Assembly: GCA_030684405.1 (NCBI GenBank)
Contig: JAUXYA010000011.1
Location: 248,001 to 312,000 of the forward strand
Direction: 5' to 3'
Origin: Burkholderiales bacterium
GTDB lineage: Bacteria; Pseudomonadota; Gammaproteobacteria; Burkholderiales; SG8-41
Length of the DNA stretch: 64,000 nt
Positions within the stretch are counted from its first letter, which is position 1. Each line of letters opens with the position of its first letter. Position numbers and translations under genes: made by a program. Below are positions 42,405 through 50,997 of the stretch, piece after piece. Under the pieces are notes generated by a model. It worked only from the letters and a program-made list of their open reading frames with translations. It had not been told where the DNA came from and did no database searches.

Positions 42405-43151
42405 TTACTTCAGCGCCAGCGCGGTGCCGCTGACCAGCAGCACCACTCCGAGAACGCGTTGAAACAGCTGCTGATCGATGCGCCGCACCAACCGGGCGCC
42501 CAGCCAGGAACCGATGATCATCATCGGCAATGCCGCCGCCAGCAGCAGCATCACATTCCGGTCGTAGAGGCCGAGCGTGGCGTAACCGGCAACACGCGTT
42601 AGCCCCTGAAACAGCATCACCATGGTGATGGTCACGCGGAAGGCGTCCTTGCCAAGGCGCGCGGCGTTGAGGTAAATCACGTAGATCGGCCCCGCCGCCC
42701 CACCAAACAGCGAGCCGACGATGCCGGCCGAGAAACTCGTCACGCCGGCCACCGGCAGCATCCAGCGTGGCGGAATCGCCAGAGTGCGCCCGGAGAACAC
42801 CATCACGTAGAGCGCATAAAGCACAACAAACACGCCCAGCGCGCGCGCCAGCGGTTGCGGATCAATCAGAGTCAGCAGGTAAATCCCGACGAACACGCCA
42901 AGCAGACTGCCCGGCAGGATGCGCCATATCTCACGCCAGACAATGTGGCGCCAGTCGAGCACGCCATGTCCCACGGATGACAGCATGTTGAGCACGGTCA
43001 CCACCGGCACCGTCACCGGCACGGGAAACACCAGCGCCAGCAGCGGCACCGCCACCGCGCCGCCGCCGAAGCCGGTGCCACCACGCACCGCGAAGGCGAC
43101 CGTTACCACCCCCACGCAGAACAATATCTGCCACAGCGACAGCTCATCCAC
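42405..43151 (-). CDS. Sulfite exporter TauE/SafE family protein, second copy
   Basis: A 248-residue protein homologous to its neighbour at 41657: VRGGTGFGGGAVAVPLLALV and VTSFSAGIVGSLFGGAAGPI are the corresponding repeat motifs. The start is taken as the GTG at 43151 (VDELSLWQ) with GGGGAGGG about nine bases upstream, which matches the neighbour in length; a longer form would overlap the MFS gene further. It overlaps the MFS stop by eight bases, so the genes are co-translated. Confidence 0.85.
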   Translation of the reverse strand: MDELSLWQILFCVGVVTVAFAVRGGTGFGGGAVAVPLLALVFPVPVTVPVVTVLNMLSSVGHGVLDWRHIVWREIWRILPGSLLGVFVGIYLLTLIDPQPLARALGVFVVLYALYVMVFSGRTLAIPPRWMLPVAGVTSFSAGIVGSLFGGAAGPIYVIYLNAARLGKDAFRVTITMVMLFQGLTRVAGYATLGLYDRNVMLLLAAALPMMIIGSWLGARLVRRIDQQLFQRVLGVVLLVSGTALALK

Positions 43152-44370
43152 CGGCACGGCCCTCCCCGCGCAGCACGCGCCGGCCGGCATGCAGCGCCGC
43201 CAGCGTGAGCAGCGCAACCACCGTGACCATGCCGAAGGTGGCCGTGTAGCTGCCGGTCAGCTTGTAGACCAGCGTAAACGCCGTCGGACCGGTCAGGATG
43301 CCGGCGAAGTTCCACACCATCGCGCCGCCAGTGGCGAGGCTGACCTGGCCCGGCGGACTGCGCCGCGCAACCTCTGCGGTATAGAGTCCATTCCAGCCGA
43401 TCGCGGTCGCGCCGAGCACCGCAAACAACAATCCGGTCACTGCCACCGGCCATCCGGATTGCAGGAAAAACACTGCGCCACAGCAGACGATTGATCCCAG
43501 AGTCAGGTACTGCAGCGCCGCCAGGCAATCGCCACTGCGATCAGCGAACCAGCCCCAGGCAATGCGCCCGAGCACGCCGAAAATCTGCGCCACCGACAGC
43601 ATCAGGCCGGCTTCGACCAGCGTGTAGCCGACTTCGCCGACCAGCATCACCACGGTGAAGGTGCTGACACAAAGCTGGATGAAGGCGAGGCAGAAGGCAG
43701 CCACGCCGAGCCAGCGCAGCGCCGGCATTCGCCATACCAGCAACACGCCGTCGAACACCCGCGCCTGCACCGGCAAGTCGGGGCGCCGGTCATCGTCCCA
43801 ACGGCGGCGCGCCGGCTGCATCGCCAGCAGCGTCGCCAGTGCCGAGGCCAGCACCAGCGCGAGCGCCCAGCGCCAGCCAAAGCTGAGCGTCACCGCCGGC
43901 GCGATCAGTGCCATCAGCGCCCAGGCCAGCGGCACGCCGGTCTGCTTCAGCGAAAAAATGAAATTGCGATGCTGTGGCGGGCTGTAGCGGAACAGCAGGT
44001 GCGCAGCTGCCGGCAGGTTGATGCTCATCGCCACGCCGATGAACACCGACGCAATCGCCAGCGCGATGATGCTGCCGTGCAAGGCGATCGACATGCCGGC
44101 GATACATAAAATCATGCCAATCTGGGTGGTACGGCAGCCGCCATAACGCGCCACCATCCAGGTAAACAACATCGAGCCCAGCATTGCCGCACCGTAGATC
44201 ACGCTCATCTGGTAGCCGATCAGCGACGCCTCAACATCCACCACGCGTGCCAATTCCGGCGCGATCACCGGGAAAACCGCCGCACCCATCGCGCCGGCAA
44301 CCTGTGCTGCAGTGGTCGCGGCGACGACTGCGGCCACCGTAGCGAAGGGCTGTGAAGATGCGGGAGTCAC
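43144..44370 (-). CDS. MFS transporter, tandem copy 3
   Basis: A 408-residue inner-membrane protein with 12 segments. MFS loop signature WMVARYGGCRTTQIG, FSLKQTGVPLAWALMALIAP in TM5 and WGWFADRSGDCLAALQ in the second half. The start GTG at 44370 overlaps the upstream stop (GTGA). It shares the SxKQTGVPL and AQIFGVLGRIAWGWFADR blocks with the two genes upstream, so they are paralogues of one subfamily, like the transporter at 58885. Substrate unknown. Confidence 0.85.
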   Translation of the reverse strand: MTPASSQPFATVAAVVAATTAAQVAGAMGAAVFPVIAPELARVVDVEASLIGYQMSVIYGAAMLGSMLFTWMVARYGGCRTTQIGMILCIAGMSIALHGSIIALAIASVFIGVAMSINLPAAAHLLFRYSPPQHRNFIFSLKQTGVPLAWALMALIAPAVTLSFGWRWALALVLASALATLLAMQPARRRWDDDRRPDLPVQARVFDGVLLVWRMPALRWLGVAAFCLAFIQLCVSTFTVVMLVGEVGYTLVEAGLMLSVAQIFGVLGRIAWGWFADRSGDCLAALQYLTLGSIVCCGAVFFLQSGWPVAVTGLLFAVLGATAIGWNGLYTAEVARRSPPGQVSLATGGAMVWNFAGILTGPTAFTLVYKLTGSYTATFGMVTVVALLTLAALHAGRRVLRGEGRAGG

Positions 44371-45566
44371 GAGCCGCGCTCCGCGCGCGCCGCAGCCGTC
44401 GCCAGCGCGGCACTGGCAAGCGCTGCCACCGCAAGCAGTCCGAAGGTGTCGGTATAACTGCCGATGCCGCGGTACGTCGCCGCGAACAACGCGGGGCCGG
44501 CGAGGATGCCGCCGAAAATCCACACCATGATGCCGCCGGTCGCCACGCTGACCATGCCCGGCGGACTCAACCTCGCGATCTGCGCATGCATCACGCCATT
44601 CCAGCCGTAAGCCGCCACGCCGAACAAGGCGTAGAACACCGCCAGTGCCGCGACCGGCGGCCGGCTCGCGATCCACAGGCTGGCCACGCAGCCCACTGCG
44701 GCGGCGAGGCTGGTAAAGGCCAACACCGTGAGCGCCATCCCGCTGCGATCAGCGATCCAGCCGAATGCGAGGCGTCCCGCCATTCCTGAGATCTGCACCA
44801 GCGACAACATGGCACCGGCGGCAACCAGGCCATAACCCGCTTCCTGGACCAGCAGATTTACCGTGAAAGTACCCAGGCAGAGTTGGACGAAGGAGAAGAA
44901 AAAGCCTGCCATCGCCAGATAGCGCAATGTCGGATAACGCCACAGTACGCCGATGCCGGTGAGCAGGTTGGTGCGGGAAGCCGCGCCGGGATCGCGGTCA
45001 TTGTCCCAGCACTTCCGCCAGCGGCCGAGCAGCAGCGCACCGGCCACCGAGTAGGCCAGCACCGCGAACATCGACACCCGCCAGCTGAAAGCCACAGTCA
45101 GCACGGGCGCGAGCAGCGCAATGGCCGCCCAGCCCAGTGGCACGCCGGTCTGCTTGATCGAAAAAATCAGGTTGCGGCGCGCCGGCGGACCAAAGCGGTA
45201 GAGTAGATGCGCAGCGCCGGCCGCCGCCAGCGCGGTACTGATGCCGCTGCACACCGCTGCTATCGGCATCAGCCACAGTTTGCCGGCCAGCCCCGCGACC
45301 ATACCCGCCGCGCAGACCCACAGTGACCACTGCATCGCACGGCAAGCACCCCAGCGCAGCACCACAGTGCCGACGGCGCCCGAGGCGAGCATCGCCGCAC
45401 CGAACAGGATGCTCATCAGATAGCCCACCGCCGAAGCGTCGACATCGAGCATGTGTGCGAGCTGCGGCGCCAGCACTGGGAAAATCGCGATACCCATCGC
45501 CGAGGCAATCTGCGCGGCAGTGGTCGCCAGCACTACCATGACGATGGAAGGCGCGGAGGCGTTCAT
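44367..45566 (-). CDS. MFS transporter, tandem copy 2
   Basis: A 399-residue MFS protein starting at the ATG that overlaps the upstream stop (ATGA). SIKQTGVPLGWAAIALLAPV in the fifth segment and MAGRLAFGWIADRSG in the second half match the tandem neighbours. Its N-terminal half carries GIAIFPVLAPQLAHMLDVDA with the PxLAP pattern common to the three paralogues. No signal for a binding partner; substrate unknown. Confidence 0.85.
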   Translation of the reverse strand: MNASAPSIVMVVLATTAAQIASAMGIAIFPVLAPQLAHMLDVDASAVGYLMSILFGAAMLASGAVGTVVLRWGACRAMQWSLWVCAAGMVAGLAGKLWLMPIAAVCSGISTALAAAGAAHLLYRFGPPARRNLIFSIKQTGVPLGWAAIALLAPVLTVAFSWRVSMFAVLAYSVAGALLLGRWRKCWDNDRDPGAASRTNLLTGIGVLWRYPTLRYLAMAGFFFSFVQLCLGTFTVNLLVQEAGYGLVAAGAMLSLVQISGMAGRLAFGWIADRSGMALTVLAFTSLAAAVGCVASLWIASRPPVAALAVFYALFGVAAYGWNGVMHAQIARLSPPGMVSVATGGIMVWIFGGILAGPALFAATYRGIGSYTDTFGLLAVAALASAALATAAARAERGS

Positions 45567-46768
45567 GGGGCTTGCCGCGCCGCCCGCTGCGCCATCAGCA
45601 GCAGGCCGAAAGCGGCCACGGCCGAGACCGTCACCAGCATGAAGGTATTGGCGTAGCTGCCGATGCCGCCGTAAGCGGCGGCGAAAGCCGCCGGCCCGAT
45701 CAACACGCCGGCAAACACGAAAAACGTGGTACCTGCCGCTACTACACTGGCCATCCCCGGGGGGCTCAGCCGCGCAGCCTCCGCGTGGAATACGCCGTTC
45801 CAGCCCACTGCGGTCGTGCCGATCACAAAAAACAGGAGATAAACCAGAGCCCTGTTCCACTCCGGATCGAACAGTGCCAGCAACAGCGTCGAGGTGATGG
45901 TGATGCCGCAAATGATCATCAGCACCTGCAGGCTGCTGCCGAGGCGATCGGCGAGCCAACCCCAGAAGATTCGAGCGGCAGAGCCGCCGATCTGCACTAC
46001 CGACAGCATGACCCCTGCTTCGACCAGGCCATAACGCCCCTCGGCCACCAGGTAAATGACGGTGAAACTCAGCACCACGCGCTGGATCGCGGAAAAAATC
46101 ATCGACACCAGGGAAATCCAGCGCAGGTCAGCCTGCCCCCAGACCAGCGGCACGCCGCCGAAGGCCGCCCCGCTCCCCTGCTGCATCCTGCCGCGGTCGG
46201 CATCCCATGCCGTACGATAACGCTGCATCACCAGCACCAGCGCGAGGATCATCACGCCAACCATCAGCAGTGACCAGCGAAAGCCGAAATGCACTGCGAT
46301 CGCCGGCGCCGTCAGCGCAGTGATCACGCCACCCACCGGCACGCCGGTCTGCTTGATTGAAAACATGATGTTGCGCCGCTGAGGCGGCGTGTAGGACACC
46401 AGCAGATGGGCAGCCGCGGGATTGATCAGGCCCATGCCGATGCCGACGAAGGCCGATCCGAGCGCAATCGCCGCGAGGTGTGGAAACGCGAACAGCACCA
46501 GCCCGGCGCCGCAGCACAACACCGCCAGTTGGGTGGCGCGAGCCGCACCGAAATGCAGAACGGCCTTGCCGCCGACCATCGTAGCCAGCGTCGCCACACC
46601 GAAGGTCAGGCTGACCTGGTAACCGATCAGGATCGGGCTGACGCCCAGTGCTTCCGCCAGTTTCGGTGCAATCGTCGGCAGCAGGATGTTCGACATCGCG
46701 ATCATCATCTGTGCGAAGGTAGCGACGGCGACGACCGTCCACGGACCGGGCATCAGCGCGCCGGTCAC
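45563..46768 (-). CDS. MFS transporter, tandem copy 1
   Basis: A 401-residue MFS protein, first of the cluster. SIKQTGVPVGGVITALTAPA in TM5 and GWLADRLGSSLQVLM in the second half are shared with copies 2 and 3. It starts with GTG at 46768 (ATG five codons later is the alternative). It is divergent from the GntR regulator, 175 bases apart, so that regulator probably controls this cluster. Confidence 0.85.
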   Translation of the reverse strand: MTGALMPGPWTVVAVATFAQMMIAMSNILLPTIAPKLAEALGVSPILIGYQVSLTFGVATLATMVGGKAVLHFGAARATQLAVLCCGAGLVLFAFPHLAAIALGSAFVGIGMGLINPAAAHLLVSYTPPQRRNIMFSIKQTGVPVGGVITALTAPAIAVHFGFRWSLLMVGVMILALVLVMQRYRTAWDADRGRMQQGSGAAFGGVPLVWGQADLRWISLVSMIFSAIQRVVLSFTVIYLVAEGRYGLVEAGVMLSVVQIGGSAARIFWGWLADRLGSSLQVLMIICGITITSTLLLALFDPEWNRALVYLLFFVIGTTAVGWNGVFHAEAARLSPPGMASVVAAGTTFFVFAGVLIGPAAFAAAYGGIGSYANTFMLVTVSAVAAFGLLLMAQRAARQAP

Positions 46769-46891
46769 GAAATTACCTTACTGGGAAAAAGTTGCCGGAA
46801 AGACACGCTGCATTGTGTGGACTGCGCCGCAATGGTGCAAGCCGCCCGCTCACGATGCGGTCTGCGCACCACGGTACTGCAATAAAATATA

Positions 46892-46921
46892 TCAGATATA
46901 AGTTATTGACATGTCAGATAT
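46892..46921 (+). promoter_or_regulatory. Direct repeat TCAGATAT, candidate regulator sites
   Basis: TCAGATAT at 46892-46899 and again at 46914-46921, 22 bp apart (two helical turns), flank the -35 box of the GntR gene. The second copy lies within the promoter spacer, so autoregulation is plausible. Confidence 0.5.
46895..46910 (+). repeat. Copy 8 of dispersed AT-rich motif, overlapping the GntR promoter
   Basis: GATATAAGTTATTGAC overlaps the -35 region. It fits the motif less well in its right half. Confidence 0.35.
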
Positions 46922-46934
46922 TCATTTCTAATAT
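46906..46934 (+). promoter_or_regulatory. Consensus sigma70 promoter, predicted leaderless start of the GntR gene
   Basis: TTGACA (46906-46911), 17-base spacer, TAATAT (46929-46934). The ATG of the regulator begins nine bases after the -10 box, so the transcript would start within a few bases of the start codon. Confidence 0.8.
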
Positions 46935-46943
46935 TTCATCAGA

Positions 46944-47639
46944 ATGAGTGCCGCAAAATCCATCCCCCTGCTTAGCGAACGCGCCTACGAACGCGTCAAG
47001 CACGACATCATCTGCTGCCTGATTGCACCGGGCACCGAGGTGTCCGAAGCCCAGCTCTGCGAGCAATACAAACTCGGCAAGGCGCCGGTGCGCATGGCGC
47101 TTTCCCGTCTCGCCCATGACGGCCTGGTGCGCGCGATGCCGCGCCGCGGTTACATGGTGGCGCCGGTCACCCTCAAGGACATACAGGACGTCTTCGAGTT
47201 GCGCCTGCTGCTGGAACCACGCGCGACACGACTCGCCGCGGGCCGGGTCGACGCCAAGCGGCTGCGCGTGCTTGATGAAATCTGCCGCGCCGGCTACCAG
47301 TCCGGTGATCCGAAAAGCACCGTGCGCTTCCTCGAAGCGAACAAGGAATTTCACGTCTTGATCGCCCAAGCCTCGGGCAACGCCCGGCTCGCCCATGCGA
47401 TCGCCCAGCTGCTGGACGAAATGACCCGCCTCTTGCACCTCGGACTCGGTTTTCGCAACCGCACCCAGGAAATGCAGCACGAGCACCGCTCGCTGGTACG
47501 TGCACTGGTCCGTGGTGACGGCGTGACTGCGGAAAAAATCTGCCAGGAGCAGATCGAGGCGGCTCGTGACATGGTGCTTAAAGCGATCCTCAACAGCGAT
47601 GCGGTAATGAACCTCGCCATCGTCGCGGAGAACCATTAA
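46944..47639 (+). CDS. GntR-family transcriptional regulator (FadR/FCD type)
   Basis: A 231-residue DNA-binding regulator. The winged helix-turn-helix is residues 8-75 (LSERAYERVKHDIICCLIAP, EAQLCEQYKLGKAPVRMALS, LVRAMPRRGYMVAPV). The C-terminal FCD all-helical domain carries the metal/ligand residues in FELRLLLEPRATRLAAGRVD, FHVLIAQASGNARLAHA and HEHRSLVRALVRGD. These regulators sense carboxylate metabolites. Divergent from the tandem MFS/TauE cluster and followed three bases later by a cupin gene. The start codon is nearly at the predicted transcription start. Confidence 0.92.
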   Translation: MSAAKSIPLLSERAYERVKHDIICCLIAPGTEVSEAQLCEQYKLGKAPVRMALSRLAHDGLVRAMPRRGYMVAPVTLKDIQDVFELRLLLEPRATRLAAGRVDAKRLRVLDEICRAGYQSGDPKSTVRFLEANKEFHVLIAQASGNARLAHAIAQLLDEMTRLLHLGLGFRNRTQEMQHEHRSLVRALVRGDGVTAEKICQEQIEAARDMVLKAILNSDAVMNLAIVAENH

Positions 47640-47642
47640 GCC

Positions 47643-48137
47643 ATGCCCGACACACTGCAGAAACTTGTGCGCCGTCTGGATGCAGCGCTCACCGCTCCCC
47701 GCGAAGCGCTTCCTGCCACGGTCACCGCGGCGCTTGGCGAAGCCCTGGCCTCCGGTGACTGGCTGGACACGGATCAGACTCGCGTGGACCCTTCGCAGTA
47801 TGCCCGCCACCTGCTCTACGCTGATCCGCTGGGCCGCTACACGCTGGTGTCACTGGTCTGGGGTAACGGCCAGCACAGTCCTATACACGCCCACCACACC
47901 TGGTGCAGCGTGGCCGTGTACCGCGGGGAAATCAGCGAGACTTTCTATGCAGCGAACGACGGCGCACCAGTTCCGCTGCGTACGGTGCGCCGGAAGACGG
48001 GCACCCTGAGCTTTGACGAAGGCGACGCCGGTGTGCATCGTATCGCCAACCCCGACGGCGACATTGCAATATCGATCCACGTCTACGGCATAGGAGCGTC
48101 GGAGGTAGGCACTGGCGTCAACCGCGTGCTGGGCTGA
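47643..48137 (+). CDS. Cysteine dioxygenase-like cupin, second copy in the window
   Basis: A 164-residue cupin. The metal site reads SPIHAHHTWC (His82, His84) and GVHRIAN (His132), as in bacterial cysteine/3-mercaptopropionate dioxygenases, and the C-terminus ISIHVYGIGASEVG matches the family. It is related to the cupin at 15420 but shorter by about 40 residues. It starts three bases after the GntR stop, so it is under the same control. A thiol substrate is likely; with the neighbouring TauE/SafE exporters an organosulfur role is an attractive inference. Confidence 0.82.
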   Translation: MPDTLQKLVRRLDAALTAPREALPATVTAALGEALASGDWLDTDQTRVDPSQYARHLLYADPLGRYTLVSLVWGNGQHSPIHAHHTWCSVAVYRGEISETFYAANDGAPVPLRTVRRKTGTLSFDEGDAGVHRIANPDGDIAISIHVYGIGASEVGTGVNRVLG

Positions 48138-48222
48138 CGGGACAAGCATCGGGTACAGGGTTCATAATTACGGTGGCGGCACAGCCGTCGCATCAGCAAT
48201 CATCACCCAACGGAGAAATGCA

Positions 48223-49227
48223 ATGAAAGCAGTCGTACTTCGGGAACATGGCGGTCTGGACAAACTGGAATACATGACCGATTTTCCCGATCCGGTGGTC
48301 TGTGAAGGCCACGTGGTGATCCGGGTCCGGGCGACCTCGTTCAACTACCACGACGTGTTCACGGTACGCGGGATGCCCGGCATCAAGGTGCCCTTCCCGA
48401 TGATCATCGGCCTCGATCTTGCCGGCGAGATTCTTGAGGTTGGTTCCGGAGTCTCCGGTTGGAAACCGGGTGACCGCGTGCTGGTCAACCCGCTGAACAA
48501 GAAAAAGGGCCTGATGGGTGAAATGATGCACGGCGGACTTGCGGAAAAATGCCTGGTCGCCGCCGACCAGCTGATCAAGATGCCCGAAAACGTCAGCTTC
48601 GAGCAGGCGGCCTCATTGCCAGTCGCCTACGGCACCGCACACCGCATGATCATCACCCACAACACGATCAAGAAGGGCGACAAGGTTCTGGTGCTGGGCG
48701 CCAGCGGCGGCGTCGGCACCGGCTGCGTTCTGCTTGCCAAGATGCTCGGCGCGGAAGTCATTGCCTGCGCCTCGAGCGACGATAAAATTAAGCGCCTGCA
48801 GGACCTCGGCGCCGATCACGTGATCAATTACAAGACCACCGATTTCTCGAAGTGGGCCATCGAAAAGTTCGGCAAGCCACAGCGCCGCAACTACGAGGGC
48901 GGCGTTGACGTGGTGATCAACTTCACTGGCGGCGACACCTGGGCTCCAACGCTGAAATGCGTCAAGCGCGGCGGCAAGATTCTTGTCTGTGGCGCCACCG
49001 CCGGCTACGACCCCAAGGAAGACCTGCGTTACGTCTGGAGCTTCGAACTGCAGATCATCGGCTCCAACAGCTTCTATGATGAAAACCTGAAGGCGCTGAT
49101 GGACCTGATCCAGCAGGGCAAGATAAAGCCGGTCGTCGACGAAGTGATGCCGCTGCAGGACGCGGCCAAGGGTCTCAAGCTGATCGAGGACCGCGAAGTG
49201 TTCGGCAAGGTAGTCATCACTCCTTGA
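48223..49227 (+). CDS. Zinc-binding-type quinone oxidoreductase / alcohol dehydrogenase family
   Basis: A 334-residue medium-chain dehydrogenase. MKAVVLREHGGLDKLEY, ATSFNYHDVFTVRGMPG and GLDLAGEILEVGSGVSGWKP make up the N-terminal domain; VLVLGASGGVGTGCVLLAKM is the dinucleotide loop. No full zinc-ligand Cys cluster is seen, so it is likely a zinc-free reductase of enones or enoyl-CoA-like substrates. An 85-base gap with a stem-free leader separates it from the cupin. An inverted-repeat element follows. Confidence 0.88.
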   Translation: MKAVVLREHGGLDKLEYMTDFPDPVVCEGHVVIRVRATSFNYHDVFTVRGMPGIKVPFPMIIGLDLAGEILEVGSGVSGWKPGDRVLVNPLNKKKGLMGEMMHGGLAEKCLVAADQLIKMPENVSFEQAASLPVAYGTAHRMIITHNTIKKGDKVLVLGASGGVGTGCVLLAKMLGAEVIACASSDDKIKRLQDLGADHVINYKTTDFSKWAIEKFGKPQRRNYEGGVDVVINFTGGDTWAPTLKCVKRGGKILVCGATAGYDPKEDLRYVWSFELQIIGSNSFYDENLKALMDLIQQGKIKPVVDEVMPLQDAAKGLKLIEDREVFGKVVITP

Positions 49228-49250
49228 AGAATCAGAACTTAAAAACCTTT

Positions 49251-49356
49251 AGCCACAGAGAACACAGAGTTCATAGAGAAACCCCGAAGCATCCGGATGT
49301 GACTGGCGCTTCTTTGCCAGGTTTTATCTCTGTGTCCTCTGTGGTCTCTGTGGCTG
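49251..49356. repeat. Long inverted-repeat element, type B (CACAGAG), copy 2
   Basis: Left arm AGCCACAGAGAACACAGAGT at 49251, right arm CTCTGTGTCCTCTGTGGTCTC extending to TGTGGCT near 49356. The arms match copy 1 at 16047, the central loop does not. A small hairpin CTGGC-N8-GCCAG is inside the loop. Confidence 0.75.
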
Positions 49357-49398
49357 GCTTTTGACTTTCGCTTTTGACTTGACTTTCACACACCCCGC

Positions 49399-50934
49399 AT
49401 GACCATCCCCTGCCCCGAACCCCGCGGTTATCCCGGCAACCTCGGCCTGCCATTTGCCGAACATGCCGGACTCACACGCACGGCGCTGGTCGACTTGCGT
49501 GATGCTGCGGCACCGCGTGAATACGGCTTCAGCGAACTGGACGCCGCCTGCAACGCACTCGCACGCGGACTTGAACGCAGTGGCCTCAAGCCCGGCGACC
49601 GCATCGTCATCCTGTCGCTGAACAGTGCCGAATTCGTTATCACGCTACTGGGCGCGATGCGTGCCGGCATGGTGCCGGTGCCGATCAACATCAAGCTCGC
49701 CGCCGACACCGTGCGCTACATCATCGCCGATGCCGATGCGAAGCTGGTGTTCTGCGAATCTGCATACACGCATCTGCTGCCGATCGATGCACGCACCGTG
49801 ATCTACGACGACGGCGATGCCTGGACACGTTTTCTCGACCCAGGCCCGTATAACCCCTTCGAGCCGGCTCCGGAAAGCGTGGCCATTCAGCCCTACACCT
49901 CGGGATCCACCGGAAAACCCAAGGGCGTACTGTTGACCCATTACGGCCAGAACTGGAGCCGGCGCATCCTCGCCCATACCCGCGGCACCACCGGCAAGGA
50001 CGTGATCCTCGTTGCCGCACCGCTTTACCACAAGAACGCCTTGAACGCGATCAAGCAGGGTCTCACCGGCGGCGCGAAGCTGGTTCTGATGCCGCAGTTC
50101 GGCGTCGAGGGTTACCTCTCCGCGCTGGCGCGTTACCGCTGCAGCGTGGTTTCCGGCGTGCCAACGATGATCTCGATGCTGCTCGCCCGCGGCGACCTGA
50201 TGGCCAGAACCGACACGTCCTCGGTGCGCACGGTGATGATGGGCTCAGCGCCGTCCTCGCCCCAGCTGCTCGCCGACATCCGCAAACATTTCCCCAATGC
50301 CGAACCGCTGGTGGTCTACGGCGTCACTGAAGGCGGCCCGGTGCCGCTGGGCCCGCATCCGGAAGGCAAAGCGCGGCCGCCGGGTTCGATCGGCGTGCCC
50401 TACCCCGGCACCGAAGCGAAACTCGTCGGCGGGCCGCATCCTGACGAAGGGGAATTGCTGCTGCGTAACCCCGGCATCCTGATCGGCTACCACAACCTGC
50501 CCCAGGAAACGGCGAAACGGCTGGCCGGCGGCTGGTATCACAGCGGCGACGTCTGCCGGCGCGATGCCGGGGGTTTCTATTTCTTCGTCGGCCGCACTGA
50601 CGACATGTTTGTCTGCGGCGGCGAAAACATATTCCCGATCGAAGTCGAGCGCATGCTGGAGAAGCACTCCGCGGTACACCAGACCTGCGTGTTGCCGTTC
50701 AACCATGAACTGAAAGGCCAGGTGCCCTATGCCTTCGTCGTATTGCGCGCGGGTGCCACGGCGACCGAGGCGGAATTGAAGCGGCACGCAATCGACCACG
50801 GCCCCGCCTACCAGCATCCACGCCGTGTGTTTTTCCTCGACCAGTTGCCGCTTGCCGGCACCAACAAGGTCGACCGCGGACGGCTGCGCGAAATCGCAGC
50901 GCAGGATGCCGAGGAGAATTCATCAACGGCATGA
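49399..50934 (+). CDS. AMP-dependent acyl-CoA synthetase/ligase
   Basis: A 511-residue adenylating enzyme that activates a carboxylic acid to an acyl-CoA with ATP. Core motifs: YTSGSTGKPKGVLLTHYG (A3), VVYGVTEGGPV (A5), GWYHSGDVCRRDAGGFYFF (A7/A8), GGENIFPIEVERML and NKVDRGRL with the C-terminal catalytic Lys. Its N-terminus MTIPCPEPRGYPGN is short. It is the first gene of the UbiX/UbiD operon, preceded by a type B inverted repeat, and may activate the substrate or product of the decarboxylation pathway. Confidence 0.92.
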   Translation: MTIPCPEPRGYPGNLGLPFAEHAGLTRTALVDLRDAAAPREYGFSELDAACNALARGLERSGLKPGDRIVILSLNSAEFVITLLGAMRAGMVPVPINIKLAADTVRYIIADADAKLVFCESAYTHLLPIDARTVIYDDGDAWTRFLDPGPYNPFEPAPESVAIQPYTSGSTGKPKGVLLTHYGQNWSRRILAHTRGTTGKDVILVAAPLYHKNALNAIKQGLTGGAKLVLMPQFGVEGYLSALARYRCSVVSGVPTMISMLLARGDLMARTDTSSVRTVMMGSAPSSPQLLADIRKHFPNAEPLVVYGVTEGGPVPLGPHPEGKARPPGSIGVPYPGTEAKLVGGPHPDEGELLLRNPGILIGYHNLPQETAKRLAGGWYHSGDVCRRDAGGFYFFVGRTDDMFVCGGENIFPIEVERMLEKHSAVHQTCVLPFNHELKGQVPYAFVVLRAGATATEAELKRHAIDHGPAYQHPRRVFFLDQLPLAGTNKVDRGRLREIAAQDAEENSSTA

Positions 50935-50997
50935 CTATTATGATGTTGTACAGTTTCCACCCGCAGTCTTCAATCCCAGCTTATCCGGAGCAATACA

